Numbered from the stretch's first letter, positions 39,402 to 48,558 are shown. The stretch: 51,092 nt of DNA from Mycobacterium sp. (GCA_025965895.1 JAOPWC010000050.1:1-51092); one strand, 5' to 3'. Made by a program: numbers and translations. The notes: generated from the sequence alone by a model not told the origin.

Positions 39402-40334
39402 ATGAGCGAACAACGCAAGAAATTTCTGGTGACCGGCGCCACCGGCGTCGTCGGCACCTACCTGACGCACCTGCTGCTCGCGCGCGGACACCGGGTCCGC
39501 GCGCTGGTGCACCGCCTCGATAGGCGCTCAGAGGGTTTGAGCGCGGTCGGGGCCCAGATCGTGGAGGGTGACCTACTCGATCTCGAGTCCGTGTCCGCGG
39601 CGACCGGCGGCGTCGATGGGGCGTACTTCAGCTATCCGATCGCGCCGGGCCTGCTGGAGGCCACCGCGATCTTCGCCCAGGCCGCAGCCGACAACGGTGT
39701 CGGGACAATCGTGAACATGTCGCAGAAACCGGCCCGCCCGGAAGCGGGCAGCAACGCCTCGCGTCAGCACTGGCTCGCCGAGCGGATCTTCGACCAGTTC
39801 CCGGTGGCCGCGACACACATCAAGCCCACGTTGTTCGCGGAATGGTTAGTCGGCTTCCTCCAGGACGACTCCACGCTGCGGTTGCCCTTCGCTGACGGCC
39901 GCCACGCACCGATCACCGGTGAAGACCAGGCCTATGTGGTGGCCGGCATCCTGGAGGCACCCCAAGGACACGACGGCAAGGAGTATCCGCTCTACGGCCC
40001 GGTGGAAATGAACCACAACGAGATCGCCGAAGCCCTCTCCGTGGTTCTCGGTCTTACCATCACGTACATCCCGATCAGCGTTGAGGAGTTCGCGCAGACG
40101 TTGACAGACCGCGGATTCGGGGCGCACATCGTGCAGCACCTCTCCAATGTGGCGATCGACTACCGCAACGGCGTGTTCGCCGGCACCAACGACATCGTGG
40201 AAACGATCGGCAAGCGCAAACCGACCGGTGTCGCGGAATTCGCGATCCGCAACAAGGAGTTCCTCGTTGACAAGAAGCCCTGGGTCTACTGGAGCAAAGC
40301 CCCCTCGCGGAAAAAGGACCCGCGCTCGGCCTAA
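39402..40334 (+). CDS. NmrA-type NAD(P)-binding dehydrogenase/reductase
   Basis: This 310-residue atypical SDR has the nucleotide-binding motif VTGATGVVGTYL and continues with GDLLD and VNMSQKPARPEAG. It lacks a clear YxxxK pair, as in NmrA/HSCARG-like proteins that may act as NAD(P)H sensors or quinone reductases. AAGGAG at 39385-39390 precedes ATG 39402. It is likely in one unit with the HxlR regulator. The C-terminal basic tail (KAPSRKKDPRSA) is unusual. Confidence 0.85.
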   Translation: MSEQRKKFLVTGATGVVGTYLTHLLLARGHRVRALVHRLDRRSEGLSAVGAQIVEGDLLDLESVSAATGGVDGAYFSYPIAPGLLEATAIFAQAAADNGVGTIVNMSQKPARPEAGSNASRQHWLAERIFDQFPVAATHIKPTLFAEWLVGFLQDDSTLRLPFADGRHAPITGEDQAYVVAGILEAPQGHDGKEYPLYGPVEMNHNEIAEALSVVLGLTITYIPISVEEFAQTLTDRGFGAHIVQHLSNVAIDYRNGVFAGTNDIVETIGKRKPTGVAEFAIRNKEFLVDKKPWVYWSKAPSRKKDPRSA

Positions 40335-40616
40335 CGCGAGTGAGGCCGCTCGGCGTGCCACTGCCATCACGCCGAGCGGCAGACAGTTTTCAGCAATACA
40401 TCTGTCGGAAAACGCGAAATCGGATCTCTCCGACAGCGCACACAAGTCGAAGATGGCCTGATACTGCGCCTGGATCGGTGAAATCTCAGTGACCGCCTCG
40501 GCATCGCGTGGGCGGTCCTCGATCCAAGGACTGAGCCCCCGGGTTTTGGTCACCAGGTCTTGGATACGCGGGCTGGTGGTCAAAACCGAAACAGGGCCGG
40601 CGGTACCGTGACGACT

Positions 40617-41375
40617 ATGACGACAACGCCGCCGCCCCTCGCTCACATCGACGAGGACTGGAAGACGGCGCTCGCCGTCGTCGCTCATCCGGACGACCTC
40701 GAATACGGCGCCGCGGCCGCGATCGCACGGTGGACGGCTCAGGGCAAGCGCATCACGTACTGCCTGGCCACCAGCGGCGAGGCGGGCATCGACGACATGG
40801 CGCCCGAGGACGCGGGGCCACTGCGCGAATGCGAGCAGCGCGAGGCGGCCGCGATCGTCGGCGTCAACGACGTCTCGTTCTTGGGCCACCCTGACGGTGT
40901 CCTCGAATACGGGCTACCGCTGCGGCGCGACATCGCCCGGGCGATCCGGCGGGCGCGTCCGGAGATCGTGATCACCGGCAACTACAGTGAGACATTCGGC
41001 CCGGGCATGATTAACCAGGCTGACCACATCGCGACCGGCCGCGCCGTCATCGACGCGATCCGCGACGCGGGCAACCGCTGGGTGTTCCGCGAGTTGCTCG
41101 ACGCGGGCCTCCAGCCGTGGAGCGGTGTTCGGGCGGCGTTCATCGCCGGATCGCCCGACGGCGGGCACGGCGTCGACGTCACCGACACGTTCGCCAAGGG
41201 CATCGCGTCGCTGAAGGCACACGCCGCTTACCTGGCCGGGCTGGGCGGCGGGCCGATGTCGGAGCCCGAGGAGTTTCTCGAGTCGTTCGCCCGTGCGACG
41301 GGCACCCGCCTTGGCGTCACCTACGCAATGTCGTTTGAGGTGGTGCCATTCGGCCTCCTCGGCACAGGGGACTAG
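40617..41375 (+). CDS. PIG-L family deacetylase
   Basis: The 252-residue product has the zinc motif AHPDD at residues 23-27 and the third ligand region NQADHIATGRA, as in MshB/Mca-like N-acetylglucosaminyl deacetylases. ATG 40617 is preferred; GTG 40608 is an alternative. It is less close to MshB than to stand-alone PIG-L hydrolases, and the substrate (a GlcNAc-type or LmbE-like amide) cannot be told. The 282 bp upstream hold no recognised gene. Confidence 0.88.
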   Translation: MTTTPPPLAHIDEDWKTALAVVAHPDDLEYGAAAAIARWTAQGKRITYCLATSGEAGIDDMAPEDAGPLRECEQREAAAIVGVNDVSFLGHPDGVLEYGLPLRRDIARAIRRARPEIVITGNYSETFGPGMINQADHIATGRAVIDAIRDAGNRWVFRELLDAGLQPWSGVRAAFIAGSPDGGHGVDVTDTFAKGIASLKAHAAYLAGLGGGPMSEPEEFLESFARATGTRLGVTYAMSFEVVPFGLLGTGD

Positions 41376-41389
41376 GGTGCACCAGAATG

Positions 41390-42057
41390 TTCTGACCCGC
41401 ACGTTGTCGCCCAGCTAACGCCAAGGTATACGGCCAGGCCCCCATTGGCGCGCCACCGATGTCGGTGCCGCACTTGGATAGAGGTTCGTTGAAGGGCATG
41501 GCCATCTCCTATTCGGCCCTTACGCAACCTTCAGCACGAAACTGCTCAAACACGGCAAGTTCCCCGACCTTCTTCACCACTCTGCGTTGGCACAACCTGC
41601 ATATCCTGCTCGCCGCCGCGTTGCAGAACCTGATCCTGGTGTGCTACCTAATCGCAGAGCTTTTCGCACGCCGCCGCAGAAAGTTCGCGCAACTCCTGAC
41701 GTTCTACCCGAACGCCGATCCGGGCCAATGGGAGCTGGCCCCTGCTGGCCAGCGAGCGCAACTGTGACACCTGGCGCCGAACACACGGGTGTATTCCGTT
41801 CGGGGACAGAGCTTGTCGTTGCAGCCGACGGCACAATAGCCGGGCTACTTGGCGCGTCACCGGGAGCATCAACGGCGGTCCCGATCATGCTCAGTCTTCT
41901 GCAACGCAGCCTCCCCGAACAATGGGAGAACTCATGGCGCGAACGCGTCGATGAAGCCATTCCAGGCCATGCTCTAGACGAGCGGTGGAGCAGCGTCGCG
42001 GTTACCGACAGGTTCGACGAAACCGCGGAGGCGCTGCGCCTCAACGGTGCCGCGTGA
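41390..42057 (+). pseudogene. mqo: Malate:quinone oxidoreductase C-terminal relic
   Basis: Several frames give the C-terminal third of Mqo: NAKVYGQAPIGAPPMSVPHLD from 41417 (two frames meet near 41461), then FGPYATFSTKLLKHGKFPDL, QNLILVCYLIAEL, FAQLLTFYPNADPGQWELAPAGQ, and after a further shift TELVVAADGTIAGLLGASPG and STAVPIMLSLLQRSLPEQW. The N-terminal FAD domain is absent. At least three frameshifts show it is dead. Confidence 0.85.
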
Positions 42058-42063
42058 CCCGCG

Positions 42064-42255
42064 ATGGCTCATCGCAACGCGCCGCTCACACCCGAAGGCC
42101 GTCGCCGCCTTGCGGCCCTGATCGTGGCCACAGGTTGGACAGTTCGCCGCGCCGCCGAACGCTTGCAGCGCTCACCCGCCGCCTCCGGCTGGGCACGACG
42201 CTTTCGGGCGACGGGTGAGCCCCTCACTGATCGGCCGGAGCACCCTCGGGCTCAG
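42064..42255 (+). mobile_element. IS481-family transposase N-terminal fragment
   Basis: A frame starting at ATG 42064 reads MAHRNAPLTPEGRRRLA, then TVRRAAERLQRSP and SGWARRFRATGE, which is the N-terminal HTH of IS481-type transposases. The DDE catalytic part is missing; the frame ends at the start of the adjacent SDR gene's 3' end. I see no clear terminal inverted repeats. It lies directly after the mqo relic, so it may have taken part in that truncation. Confidence 0.65.
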
Positions 42256-43049
42256 CGCTTGTCGGTCTGACCGGCGGCGATCTCGTCGGCGACCTTGGTC
42301 GCGAGGCGGCCGGCGAGGCGCGAGGACACTTCGGGGGCGTTCGCGGCGAACCGCGCCATCACCCGCTGGCGGAGCGGGGCGACGGTGACCTCGCCGCGAT
42401 CGCGCTCGATCGCGCTGACGACGGCAGCTCCGACCTGCTCGGGCGTGCCGGTGCCCACCAGCGGCGGCGCGGCGGCACCTGAGTCCGCAAACATGCCTGC
42501 GCCGCCGATCGCTCCGGGGCTGACCACCGAGACGCCGATGCCGACGGGCCGGAGGTCGTCGCGCAGGCAGAGCGCGAAGCCGCGGATGCCGAACTTGGTC
42601 GCCGCATACAGCGAGGCGCGCGCCGTCGCCGCCTTGCCGGAGATCGACGAGATGAAGACGAAGTGCCCGGACCCCCGCGCTGTGAACGCCGGGATCAGCT
42701 CCCGGGTCATCTGGACCGGCGCCTCGAGGTTGACCCGGAGCGCCCGGTCGACCTGCTCGGCGGTGAAGCCTTCGAGTTTCCCGGAGGCCGGCAGCGCGGC
42801 GTTGGCGACCAGGGCGTCGATCTCGCCTGCTTCGGCGAGAAGCGCGAGGGCCGCGCCGTCCTCGGCCAGGTCGCTGACCATCGTCCTGTGATCGCCTCCG
42901 GGGAGCGAAGCCGCGAGCCGGTCGAGCTCCTCCGGCTTGCGCGAGCTCAGGATCAGGCTCGCGCCGCGGTCGGCGAGCGCCGAGGCGATCGCCCGTCCGA
43001 GGCCGCCGGTGGCGCCGGTGAGCAAGACGGTCTTACCGGCTAACTCCAC
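42252..43049 (-). CDS. Short-chain dehydrogenase/reductase
   Basis: This 265-residue classical SDR has cofactor motif TGATGGLGRAIA, the NAG-like LVANAALPASG, catalytic Ser in FISSISGKAA and the YxxxK motif in LYAATKFG. Arg in SSRKPEEL suggests NADP(H) use. It is intact, unlike its neighbours on both sides. The substrate cannot be told. Confidence 0.9.
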   Translation of the reverse strand: MELAGKTVLLTGATGGLGRAIASALADRGASLILSSRKPEELDRLAASLPGGDHRTMVSDLAEDGAALALLAEAGEIDALVANAALPASGKLEGFTAEQVDRALRVNLEAPVQMTRELIPAFTARGSGHFVFISSISGKAATARASLYAATKFGIRGFALCLRDDLRPVGIGVSVVSPGAIGGAGMFADSGAAAPPLVGTGTPEQVGAAVVSAIERDRGEVTVAPLRQRVMARFAANAPEVSSRLAGRLATKVADEIAAGQTDKR

Positions 43050-43189
43050 AGCTACAACGCTAGTCGATCCGGTTTAACCCGAACGGTGAAGCCGTGCAAT
43101 CGACAAACACGGCACGACGACTCCGTAGCACCTTGGTTGCGTCTTAAGACTGAAAGTGAGCGGTGCAATCCAGAATCGGTGCGCCACGC

Positions 43190-43620
43190 CGCCGAATCGC
43201 TTCCGACGTAACTGTTCTGGTGAACAACGCCGGCATCTCGACACGCGCGTCACTGCTGTCCGGGCCGCTGGAGGACGTGGCGCTGGAAATGGAAACCCAC
43301 GACTTCGGCACGCTGAATGTCACTCGCGGCTTGGTTCCCATAGTCGAATGTAACGGCGGCGGCGCGATCCTCAACGTGCTGTCGGTGCTGACCTGGGTGC
43401 ACGTCCTCGAGCGGGGCCTACTCCGCGGCCAAGGCGGCCGCCTGGGCGTTGACCGGCATGGTCAGCTATGTCCCGTCGGACCAGAGGATCGATCCGGCAG
43501 TGGACGCCAAGCTGGCGCTTGACGGGCTGTTCGCGGGCGAGCCGGAAATCCTTGCCGACGACGTGTCCGGCGCGGCGAAGGCGCAGCTGTCCGACACGCC
43601 CGGGGCTGAGAAGCCCTGAG
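43190..43620 (+). pseudogene. SDR relic with frameshift and truncated N-terminus
   Basis: One frame gives DVTVLVNNAGISTRASLLSG and THDFGTLNVTRGLVPI, ending ILNVLSVLTWVH. Another frame then gives SSGAYSAAKAAAWALTGM and a C-terminus (IDPAVDAKLALDGLFAGEPE, LADDVSGAAKAQL). The Rossmann start (TGxxxGxG) is missing, and sequence between TGM and SYVP seems deleted. The original was an SDR different from the intact gene at 42252-43049. Confidence 0.8.
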
Positions 43621-43872
43621 CGCGAACGAACTCCGTATTAACGACGGTATCGTCGCGAGATTCGACATGACGCTCGAGGTGTCGTCCTCGTGTCCGATGT
43701 CGATCGCGAAAACGAGTTCTACGGGAGGGTCGAGTGCAGGCGGGACCTATCGCGCACCCGGGATGCGTCAAGTGGTGCCGCAGCAACGGGTACGCGCGGC
43801 CCCTCGCATGACAGCCGGTTAGGAGTCATGATTAGGCTCAAGAGCCGATCGGGGGACAGATAGGATTGCATC

Positions 43873-44142
43873 ATGAAATTAGCTCGTTTGACTCGTCGTC
43901 TCCCGGCCATTGCCGGTGCTGCCGCGATCATCGCGATGGTCGCGACAACCGCGGCATGTGGTGGCGGTGGCAAAGCCCCATCAACCACGACAACGACAAC
44001 CACCACAACGACCACGACGACCACGACAGTTCCGCCGGTGTCGCCGACAGAAAAGACCATCAACCCCACGGGTGGTAACAGCTTCTCGCCCGCTCCTGCG
44101 GCACCGGCGGTACCGACCGGGCGCGGCAACGCGGGGTCTTAA
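43873..44142 (+). CDS. Small lipoprotein with poly-threonine tract
   Basis: This 89-residue protein has a signal peptide (MKLARLTRRLPAIAGAA...) and lipobox TAAC (Cys near residue 29), then a Gly/Lys linker, 15 consecutive Thr and a Pro-rich C-terminus. The Thr tract is encoded by mixed ACN codons in a near-repetitive AC-rich stretch (about 43983-44027). Mycobacterial envelope proteins with such tracts are often O-glycosylated; this is inferred. No function is recognised. Confidence 0.7.
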   Translation: MKLARLTRRLPAIAGAAAIIAMVATTAACGGGGKAPSTTTTTTTTTTTTTTTVPPVSPTEKTINPTGGNSFSPAPAAPAVPTGRGNAGS

Positions 44143-44332
44143 TGCGAATCGCACTGACAAATATGGAGTTCCGTTGGACCGAAGCTCATGGTGATGGCCC
44201 GAACTTGGCGGCGGCGGGGATTTGGCGGCCAATCCGGTCCGGACTTGCTGGCGCCTTAAGTCGCAGCCGTACAACCCGAAGTGTTTGAGGGCAAGCATAA
44301 TCCAGCGTCTCTGGCCGATGGCCAGTGTCCTG

Positions 44333-45238
44333 CTAGATCGCCTCGCGCAGTGCCAGAGTGTCGTGGCTTGGCGGCACGCCGAACATGCGCCGGTACTCCC
44401 GGCTGAACTGTGAGGGGCTGTCGTAGCCGACCGCGAAGCCGACGCCAGTCACATCGCGAGGCTCCGCTAAGAGGCGCGCCCTGGCTTCGTGTAGGGGGAT
44501 CTGCTTCTGGAATTGGATGGGCGTCAGCGAGGTCACGGCCGAAAGTGGCGGTGAAGCGACGACACACTCATCGTCGCCAGCGCCGCGAGTTCCTCGACGC
44601 GCAGTGTCTGGTGGTAGTGCTCGCGGATCCAGTGGGTCGTGCGGGCCAGCTGCTGTGAGTCGGCTGTCAGCCAGCCCGATTTGCCGGACCGTCGCCCCTT
44701 GCGGGCCGGTAAGCAGCCGCCAGAGGATTTCGCGCTCGACGCCGGCGCCAGTGCGACGGCATCGTCAGGCGCGTCGAGGAGCGCGAGCAGTCGGCCGATC
44801 GCGTCGAGCAGCGCAGGGGACGCGTCGCTCACCGCGATCCCAGCGGGGGTGCTCACGGCACGCTTGCCGGCGGTTGGCGCCGCCGCCGTCTCCAGAAGCA
44901 GCGCCGCGATCCGCTCCGCGCAGTTTAAGCACGAAGGCAAGGAACGGCTCGTCGACGCTCGCCTGCACGATGTGCCCGATCACCGGCAGTTGAACCGACA
45001 CAATCAGAAACTGCCCCGCGCCGTAGGTGAAGGGGCGCCCGTTCAGTGCGGTCTGTTTGACGCCCTGGGCGATGACCGCGAGCGTCGGCTCGACCATGTC
45101 GCCCAACGGCTCTGTGGTCGTCGGTGAGCAGATAACCGAAACCCCGGGCAGCGCGCTATGGGTCAAACCCTCGCCGGCGTGACGGGTGATCGACTCCTTG
45201 AGGCGGCCAAGCTCGTCCACGCTCCCAGTTGCCGACAT
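44333..45238 (-). pseudogene. AraC-family regulator relic
   Basis: From ATG 45238 the frame gives an AraC N-terminal cupin-like domain (SVICSPTTTEPLGDMVEPTLAVIAQG in two adjoining parts, ALNGRPFTYGAGQFLIVSVQLP) and breaks near FLAFVLKL. Further pieces in other frames continue: ERIAALLLETAAAP, ILWRLLTGPQGATVRQIGLA, ATHWIREHYHQTLRVEELA-like sequence and VSSLHRHF. The last frame gives LTPIQFQKQIPLHEARARLL to EAI at 44336. At least four frame changes make it non-functional. Confidence 0.85.
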
Positions 45239-45921
45239 CTACCCCGGCGACCCCAATGGCGGAGGCGCCGGCCGCAAGGCCTCATCGCCCAAATCGAAAA
45301 TTTGCTGCGGCGCCTGCAGACCGACTACATCGACGTGTACTGGCTACACGGCTGGGATCGCGGCGCCCCGATCGAGGAGACCCTGCGTGCGCTCGAAGGC
45401 GAGCTGCTACCGATGGCCGGAGCGCTCGGCCTCGGCGCGATGCCGAGGAGCCCGCTGCGCGGGGGGCAGCTGTCAGGCAAGTACGTCCGCGGCGGCGCCA
45501 CGCCCGCCGACAGCCCACGAGCCGGTCACGTGGACGGACCGAGTGAGCGGGACTGGGTTGTCGCCGACATGTCGTCGACATGGTCGCGAGGGTTGCGGTC
45601 GAGCGCGGCGTCAGCTCCGCGCAGATCGCGCTGGCCTGGGTACGTAGCCGACCAGCGGTCACCTCGACCCTCATCGGCGCCCGCACGATCGAGCAGCTAC
45701 GCGCCAACCTGGCTTCGCTGGACGTGACCCTGACGTCCGAAGAGTTGGCCGCTCTGGATCAGTCGTCGACGCCATCGCTCGAGTTTCCCGCCGCCATCAC
45801 CGCGGGGCCAGGTCCGATGCTCGGCTTCGGCGGCGCGACCGTCGACGGGGTCACGCTTCCGGTGTGGCCTCGCTGCTTCACAGCGCTACCCGGTATTGAC
45901 TGTGCGATGTCATCGCGCTAG
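45225..45921 (+). pseudogene. Aldo/keto reductase relic with internal deletion
   Basis: Pieces read DIYPGDPNGGGAGRKA, then after a shift LIAQIENLLRRLQTDYIDVYWLHGWD and PIEETLRALEGELLPMAGALG, then SSAQIALAWVRSRPAVTSTLIG and the C-terminus. The N-terminal catalytic Asp/Tyr part is lost. About 50 residues between TLRAL and EGELLPMA are also missing in frame. It lies head to head with the AraC relic, a usual regulator/target pair. Confidence 0.8.
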
Positions 45922-46736
45922 CGGACACCGTCCCGCCAGGAGATCATCTCTTGGAGTTTCGTGAAGTCGTAGCCGTCGTCGGTGGGGTGGATCTCGGTGG
46001 TGAACAGGGTGGCGCCGGCGTCGAGAAAGGCATCGGCGCTTGGTGCGCCCGCCCAGGCGACGGATCGCTCGATGGCGGTGTCGTCCCGGCCCGCCGCGGC
46101 GGCGAGCTCGCCCAGCAGCTTGCTTTTGCGGCGGTATTCGTCGATCTCGAAAGGAAAGGTGTGCCAGATGTCGGCATGGCGGGCCACCGCGGGCAGGGTG
46201 CGCCGTTCGCCGGCGCCGCCGATCAGAACGGGGATGTGCTGCAGTGGGGGCGGCACCAACTGCGCGAGCCGGTGTTCGATGCGTCCAACGTTGGCGTCGA
46301 ACAGATCCAGTCGCGACTTCGTGGTGCCGTAGTCATATCCGTAGGTGGTGTAGTCCTTTTCGTACCAACCAGAACCCAGGCCAAGGATCAGCCGGCCGCC
46401 GCTGATGTGGTCGACCGTTCGGGCCATGTCTGCCAGCAGATCGGGATTGCGATAGCCGATGCCAGTGACCAGCAGCCCGATCTCGGCCCGCGTGGTGATT
46501 TCGGCCCACGACGCCAACGCCGTCCAGCCCTCGAAGTTGTTGAGGTCGGGTTGTTCGGGGGAGAGCACCGGCTTGGCGTCGGCGAATCCGTCGAGGGCTG
46601 GGCGGTGGAAGTGGTCATAGCCGAAGATCGCGTCGGCGCCGATCTCTTCGGCATGGAGCACGGCGGCACGCCAGGTGCGGAAGTCCGGTGTCCCGCCCGG
46701 CCAGAGCTGAACACCGATCCTGATTGGTTTGGTCAT
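45918..46736 (-). CDS. LLM-class, probably F420-dependent, oxidoreductase
   Basis: The 272-residue product is a luciferase-like TIM barrel with the family pattern FGYDHFHRPALDG, ARTVDHISGGRLILGLGSGWYEKDY (split) and PVLIGGAGERRTLP. Mycobacterial relatives of this size use F420. It starts at ATG 46734-46736 and converges on the AKR relic. The substrate is unknown. Confidence 0.88.
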   Translation of the reverse strand: MTKPIRIGVQLWPGGTPDFRTWRAAVLHAEEIGADAIFGYDHFHRPALDGFADAKPVLSPEQPDLNNFEGWTALASWAEITTRAEIGLLVTGIGYRNPDLLADMARTVDHISGGRLILGLGSGWYEKDYTTYGYDYGTTKSRLDLFDANVGRIEHRLAQLVPPPLQHIPVLIGGAGERRTLPAVARHADIWHTFPFEIDEYRRKSKLLGELAAAAGRDDTAIERSVAWAGAPSADAFLDAGATLFTTEIHPTDDGYDFTKLQEMISWRDGVR

Positions 46737-46938
46737 TTGGGCTACAAGTCACGATTCGTACTATGCATTCCATAACCGCGTAGCCTGGCAGCATGGCCCG
46801 ACCCCGCGGATGCTGGTGGCATCCCTGCCGGGCTTGGAAGCGCTGGGGAAGGGCGGCGTCAAGCGCTCACAGATCAAGGCGGCCGCCGAGGAAGCCCTCT
46901 CGGTGATCTCGGCCGACGGACATGAAACATCTCAGTGA
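46729..46938 (+). CDS. Small hypothetical protein upstream of a DNA glycosylase gene
   Basis: The 69-residue frame contains MLVASLPGLEALGKGGVKR and SQIKAAAEEALSVISADGHE, which looks like real coding composition from about 46780. The start is uncertain: ATG 46729 overlaps the divergent LLM gene start, and a later GTG is possible. It ends 9 bp before the glycosylase start, suggesting one unit. No family recognised. Confidence 0.45.
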   Translation: MVIWATSHDSYYAFHNRVAWQHGPTPRMLVASLPGLEALGKGGVKRSQIKAAAEEALSVISADGHETSQ

Positions 46939-46947
46939 GGTGGGCGA

Positions 46948-47589
46948 ATGACGACGATGGCGAGCGATCCAGTCGCGGTGGCGCAAGAACTCGCGAAGAC
47001 CGACCCGGTGATAGCCGCACTGGTCGATGAATTCGGCCTCCCGGAATTCCCGGAACCCACTGAGAAGCCGTTCGCAACGCTGGTCCGCGCGATCACACAG
47101 CAGCAGATCGCCGCCGCCGCCGCCCGCGCTATCCATGCCCGTTTGCTGACCGCGCTCGGCGGGCAGGTCACAGCGGAACGACTCGCGACCACCCCCGCGG
47201 AGGTGCTGCGGGCAGCCGGTCTGTCAGGGAACAAGGTCGCATCCCTGAAAGACCTGGCCGCCAAGACGCTGGACGGTACAGTCCTGCTCGCGCCCGGCGA
47301 GCTGGCGCGGCTGCCCGACGAGGAAATCACCGCGCAGTTGACCAGCGTCCGCGGCATCGGCACATGGACGGCCGACATGTTCCTGATGTTTCAGCTGCGC
47401 CGCCCCGACGTCTGGCCGGTCGGGGACCTTGCGCTGCGCCGCGGAATCGCAGACGCCTGGAATATCCAGACGCCAACTCCCAAGCAGCTCACGGCATTCG
47501 GCGAGCAATTTCGACCGCACCGGAGCGTCGTAGCGTGGTACGGCTACCAGGCCGCACACCGACTCAACGTCGCGCGCAAAGACAAGTAG
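46948..47589 (+). CDS. HhH-GPD DNA-3-methyladenine glycosylase (AlkA-like)
   Basis: This 213-residue base-excision glycosylase has FATLVRAITQQQIAAAAA, the hairpin LTSVRGIGTWTADMFLMF, and catalytic Asp in WPVGDLALRRG. It lacks the Ada and HTH domains of the alkA product at 1223-2713, so it is a second, stand-alone alkylbase glycosylase in the window. ATG 46948 is used; ATG 46957 is close by. Confidence 0.92.
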   Translation: MTTMASDPVAVAQELAKTDPVIAALVDEFGLPEFPEPTEKPFATLVRAITQQQIAAAAARAIHARLLTALGGQVTAERLATTPAEVLRAAGLSGNKVASLKDLAAKTLDGTVLLAPGELARLPDEEITAQLTSVRGIGTWTADMFLMFQLRRPDVWPVGDLALRRGIADAWNIQTPTPKQLTAFGEQFRPHRSVVAWYGYQAAHRLNVARKDK

Positions 47590-47625
47590 CCGTCGCGGTC
47601 AAGCCACCACCACCGCCCGGCCCAC

Positions 47626-47643
47626 AGTGCAGTAGAGTGCACT
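47626..47643. promoter_or_regulatory. Palindrome upstream of the crotonase gene
   Basis: AGTGCA-GTAGAG-TGCACT is a perfect 6-6-6 dyad about 100 bp before the crotonase start. Its size suits a TetR-type operator. No intact regulator gene is adjacent. Confidence 0.45.
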
Positions 47644-47739
47644 ATTGCAGTTGTCCGCAACCGTCCGTAGGGTCGAGTCCGAGACGCAACGCATTCGAAG
47701 GGCAGTCAGGGACTGGAGTCCAGATGAGTATCAGGCATC

Positions 47740-48558
47740 ATGACTGCTGATCTGACGGTAGAGATGTCAGGCGGGGTGGCCGTTCTCACGCTCAACCGCG
47801 CCAGCAGGCTCAACGCGTACACCGCGGAGATGGGCCGGCTTTTGAGCCGCGCCTACCAAGACTGCGATGACGACGACCAGGTACGCGCCATCGTGCTCAC
47901 GGGGGCGGGATCGGCCTTCTGCGCGGGCGCTGACTTCGCCGATGGCGCGGAGCCGTTCGCGCCCCGGCACGGTGATGACACGTTCACGGCATCGCCGATT
48001 CAGCCGGCGGCTTTCGAATTGCGCACACCGGTGATCGCCGCGGTCAACGGCCACGCCATCGGCATTGGATTGACAATGGCGCTTCAGGCCGACATCCGAA
48101 TCTTCGCGGAGGACGCGAAATATGGTGTAGTGCAGGTGCGTCGCGGTGTGATTCCGGACTGCATGGCGCACTGGACGCTGCCGCACCTGGCTGGCTTGGC
48201 CGTCGCGGCAGACATCTTGCTGACGGGACGGACGTTCCGGGGGTCAGAGGCGGTCGCAATGGGGATCGCGACGCGGGCACTTCCTGCCGATCGCGTGCTG
48301 GGCCACGCGCTGGGCATCGCCCACGATCTCGCGGAAAATGTGGCACCGATGTCTGCCGCATTGTGCAAGCGGCTGTTGTGGGATGCCGCGATCAACGGCT
48401 ACACCCCGCAGCAGGTTGCGTCGCTGGAAACCCAGCTACACGATCGCCTTATGGGCGCCCCCGACGCGCGTGAAGGGGTGGCGGCATACACCGCTCGGCG
48501 CAGCCCACAGTGGTCGTCCTCAGTGTTCAGTGATTGGAAGGACCTGCCGGAACCGTAA
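47740..48558 (+). CDS. Enoyl-CoA hydratase/isomerase (crotonase) family protein
   Basis: The 272-residue protein has the crotonase oxyanion-hole segments GSAFCAGADFADG and AAVNGHAIGIGL. The usual hydratase Glu pair is not obvious: the first position reads VVQVRRGVIPD (Gln) and the second falls in AVAADILLTG. It may therefore be an isomerase, thioesterase or decarboxylase-type crotonase rather than a true hydratase. It starts at ATG 47740. Confidence 0.88.
   Translation: MTADLTVEMSGGVAVLTLNRASRLNAYTAEMGRLLSRAYQDCDDDDQVRAIVLTGAGSAFCAGADFADGAEPFAPRHGDDTFTASPIQPAAFELRTPVIAAVNGHAIGIGLTMALQADIRIFAEDAKYGVVQVRRGVIPDCMAHWTLPHLAGLAVAADILLTGRTFRGSEAVAMGIATRALPADRVLGHALGIAHDLAENVAPMSAALCKRLLWDAAINGYTPQQVASLETQLHDRLMGAPDAREGVAAYTARRSPQWSSSVFSDWKDLPEP

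Noticed and set aside
39846..40889. A 347-codon minus-strand frame
   Set aside because: It is antisense to the NmrA-type and PIG-L genes, with no coherent protein features.
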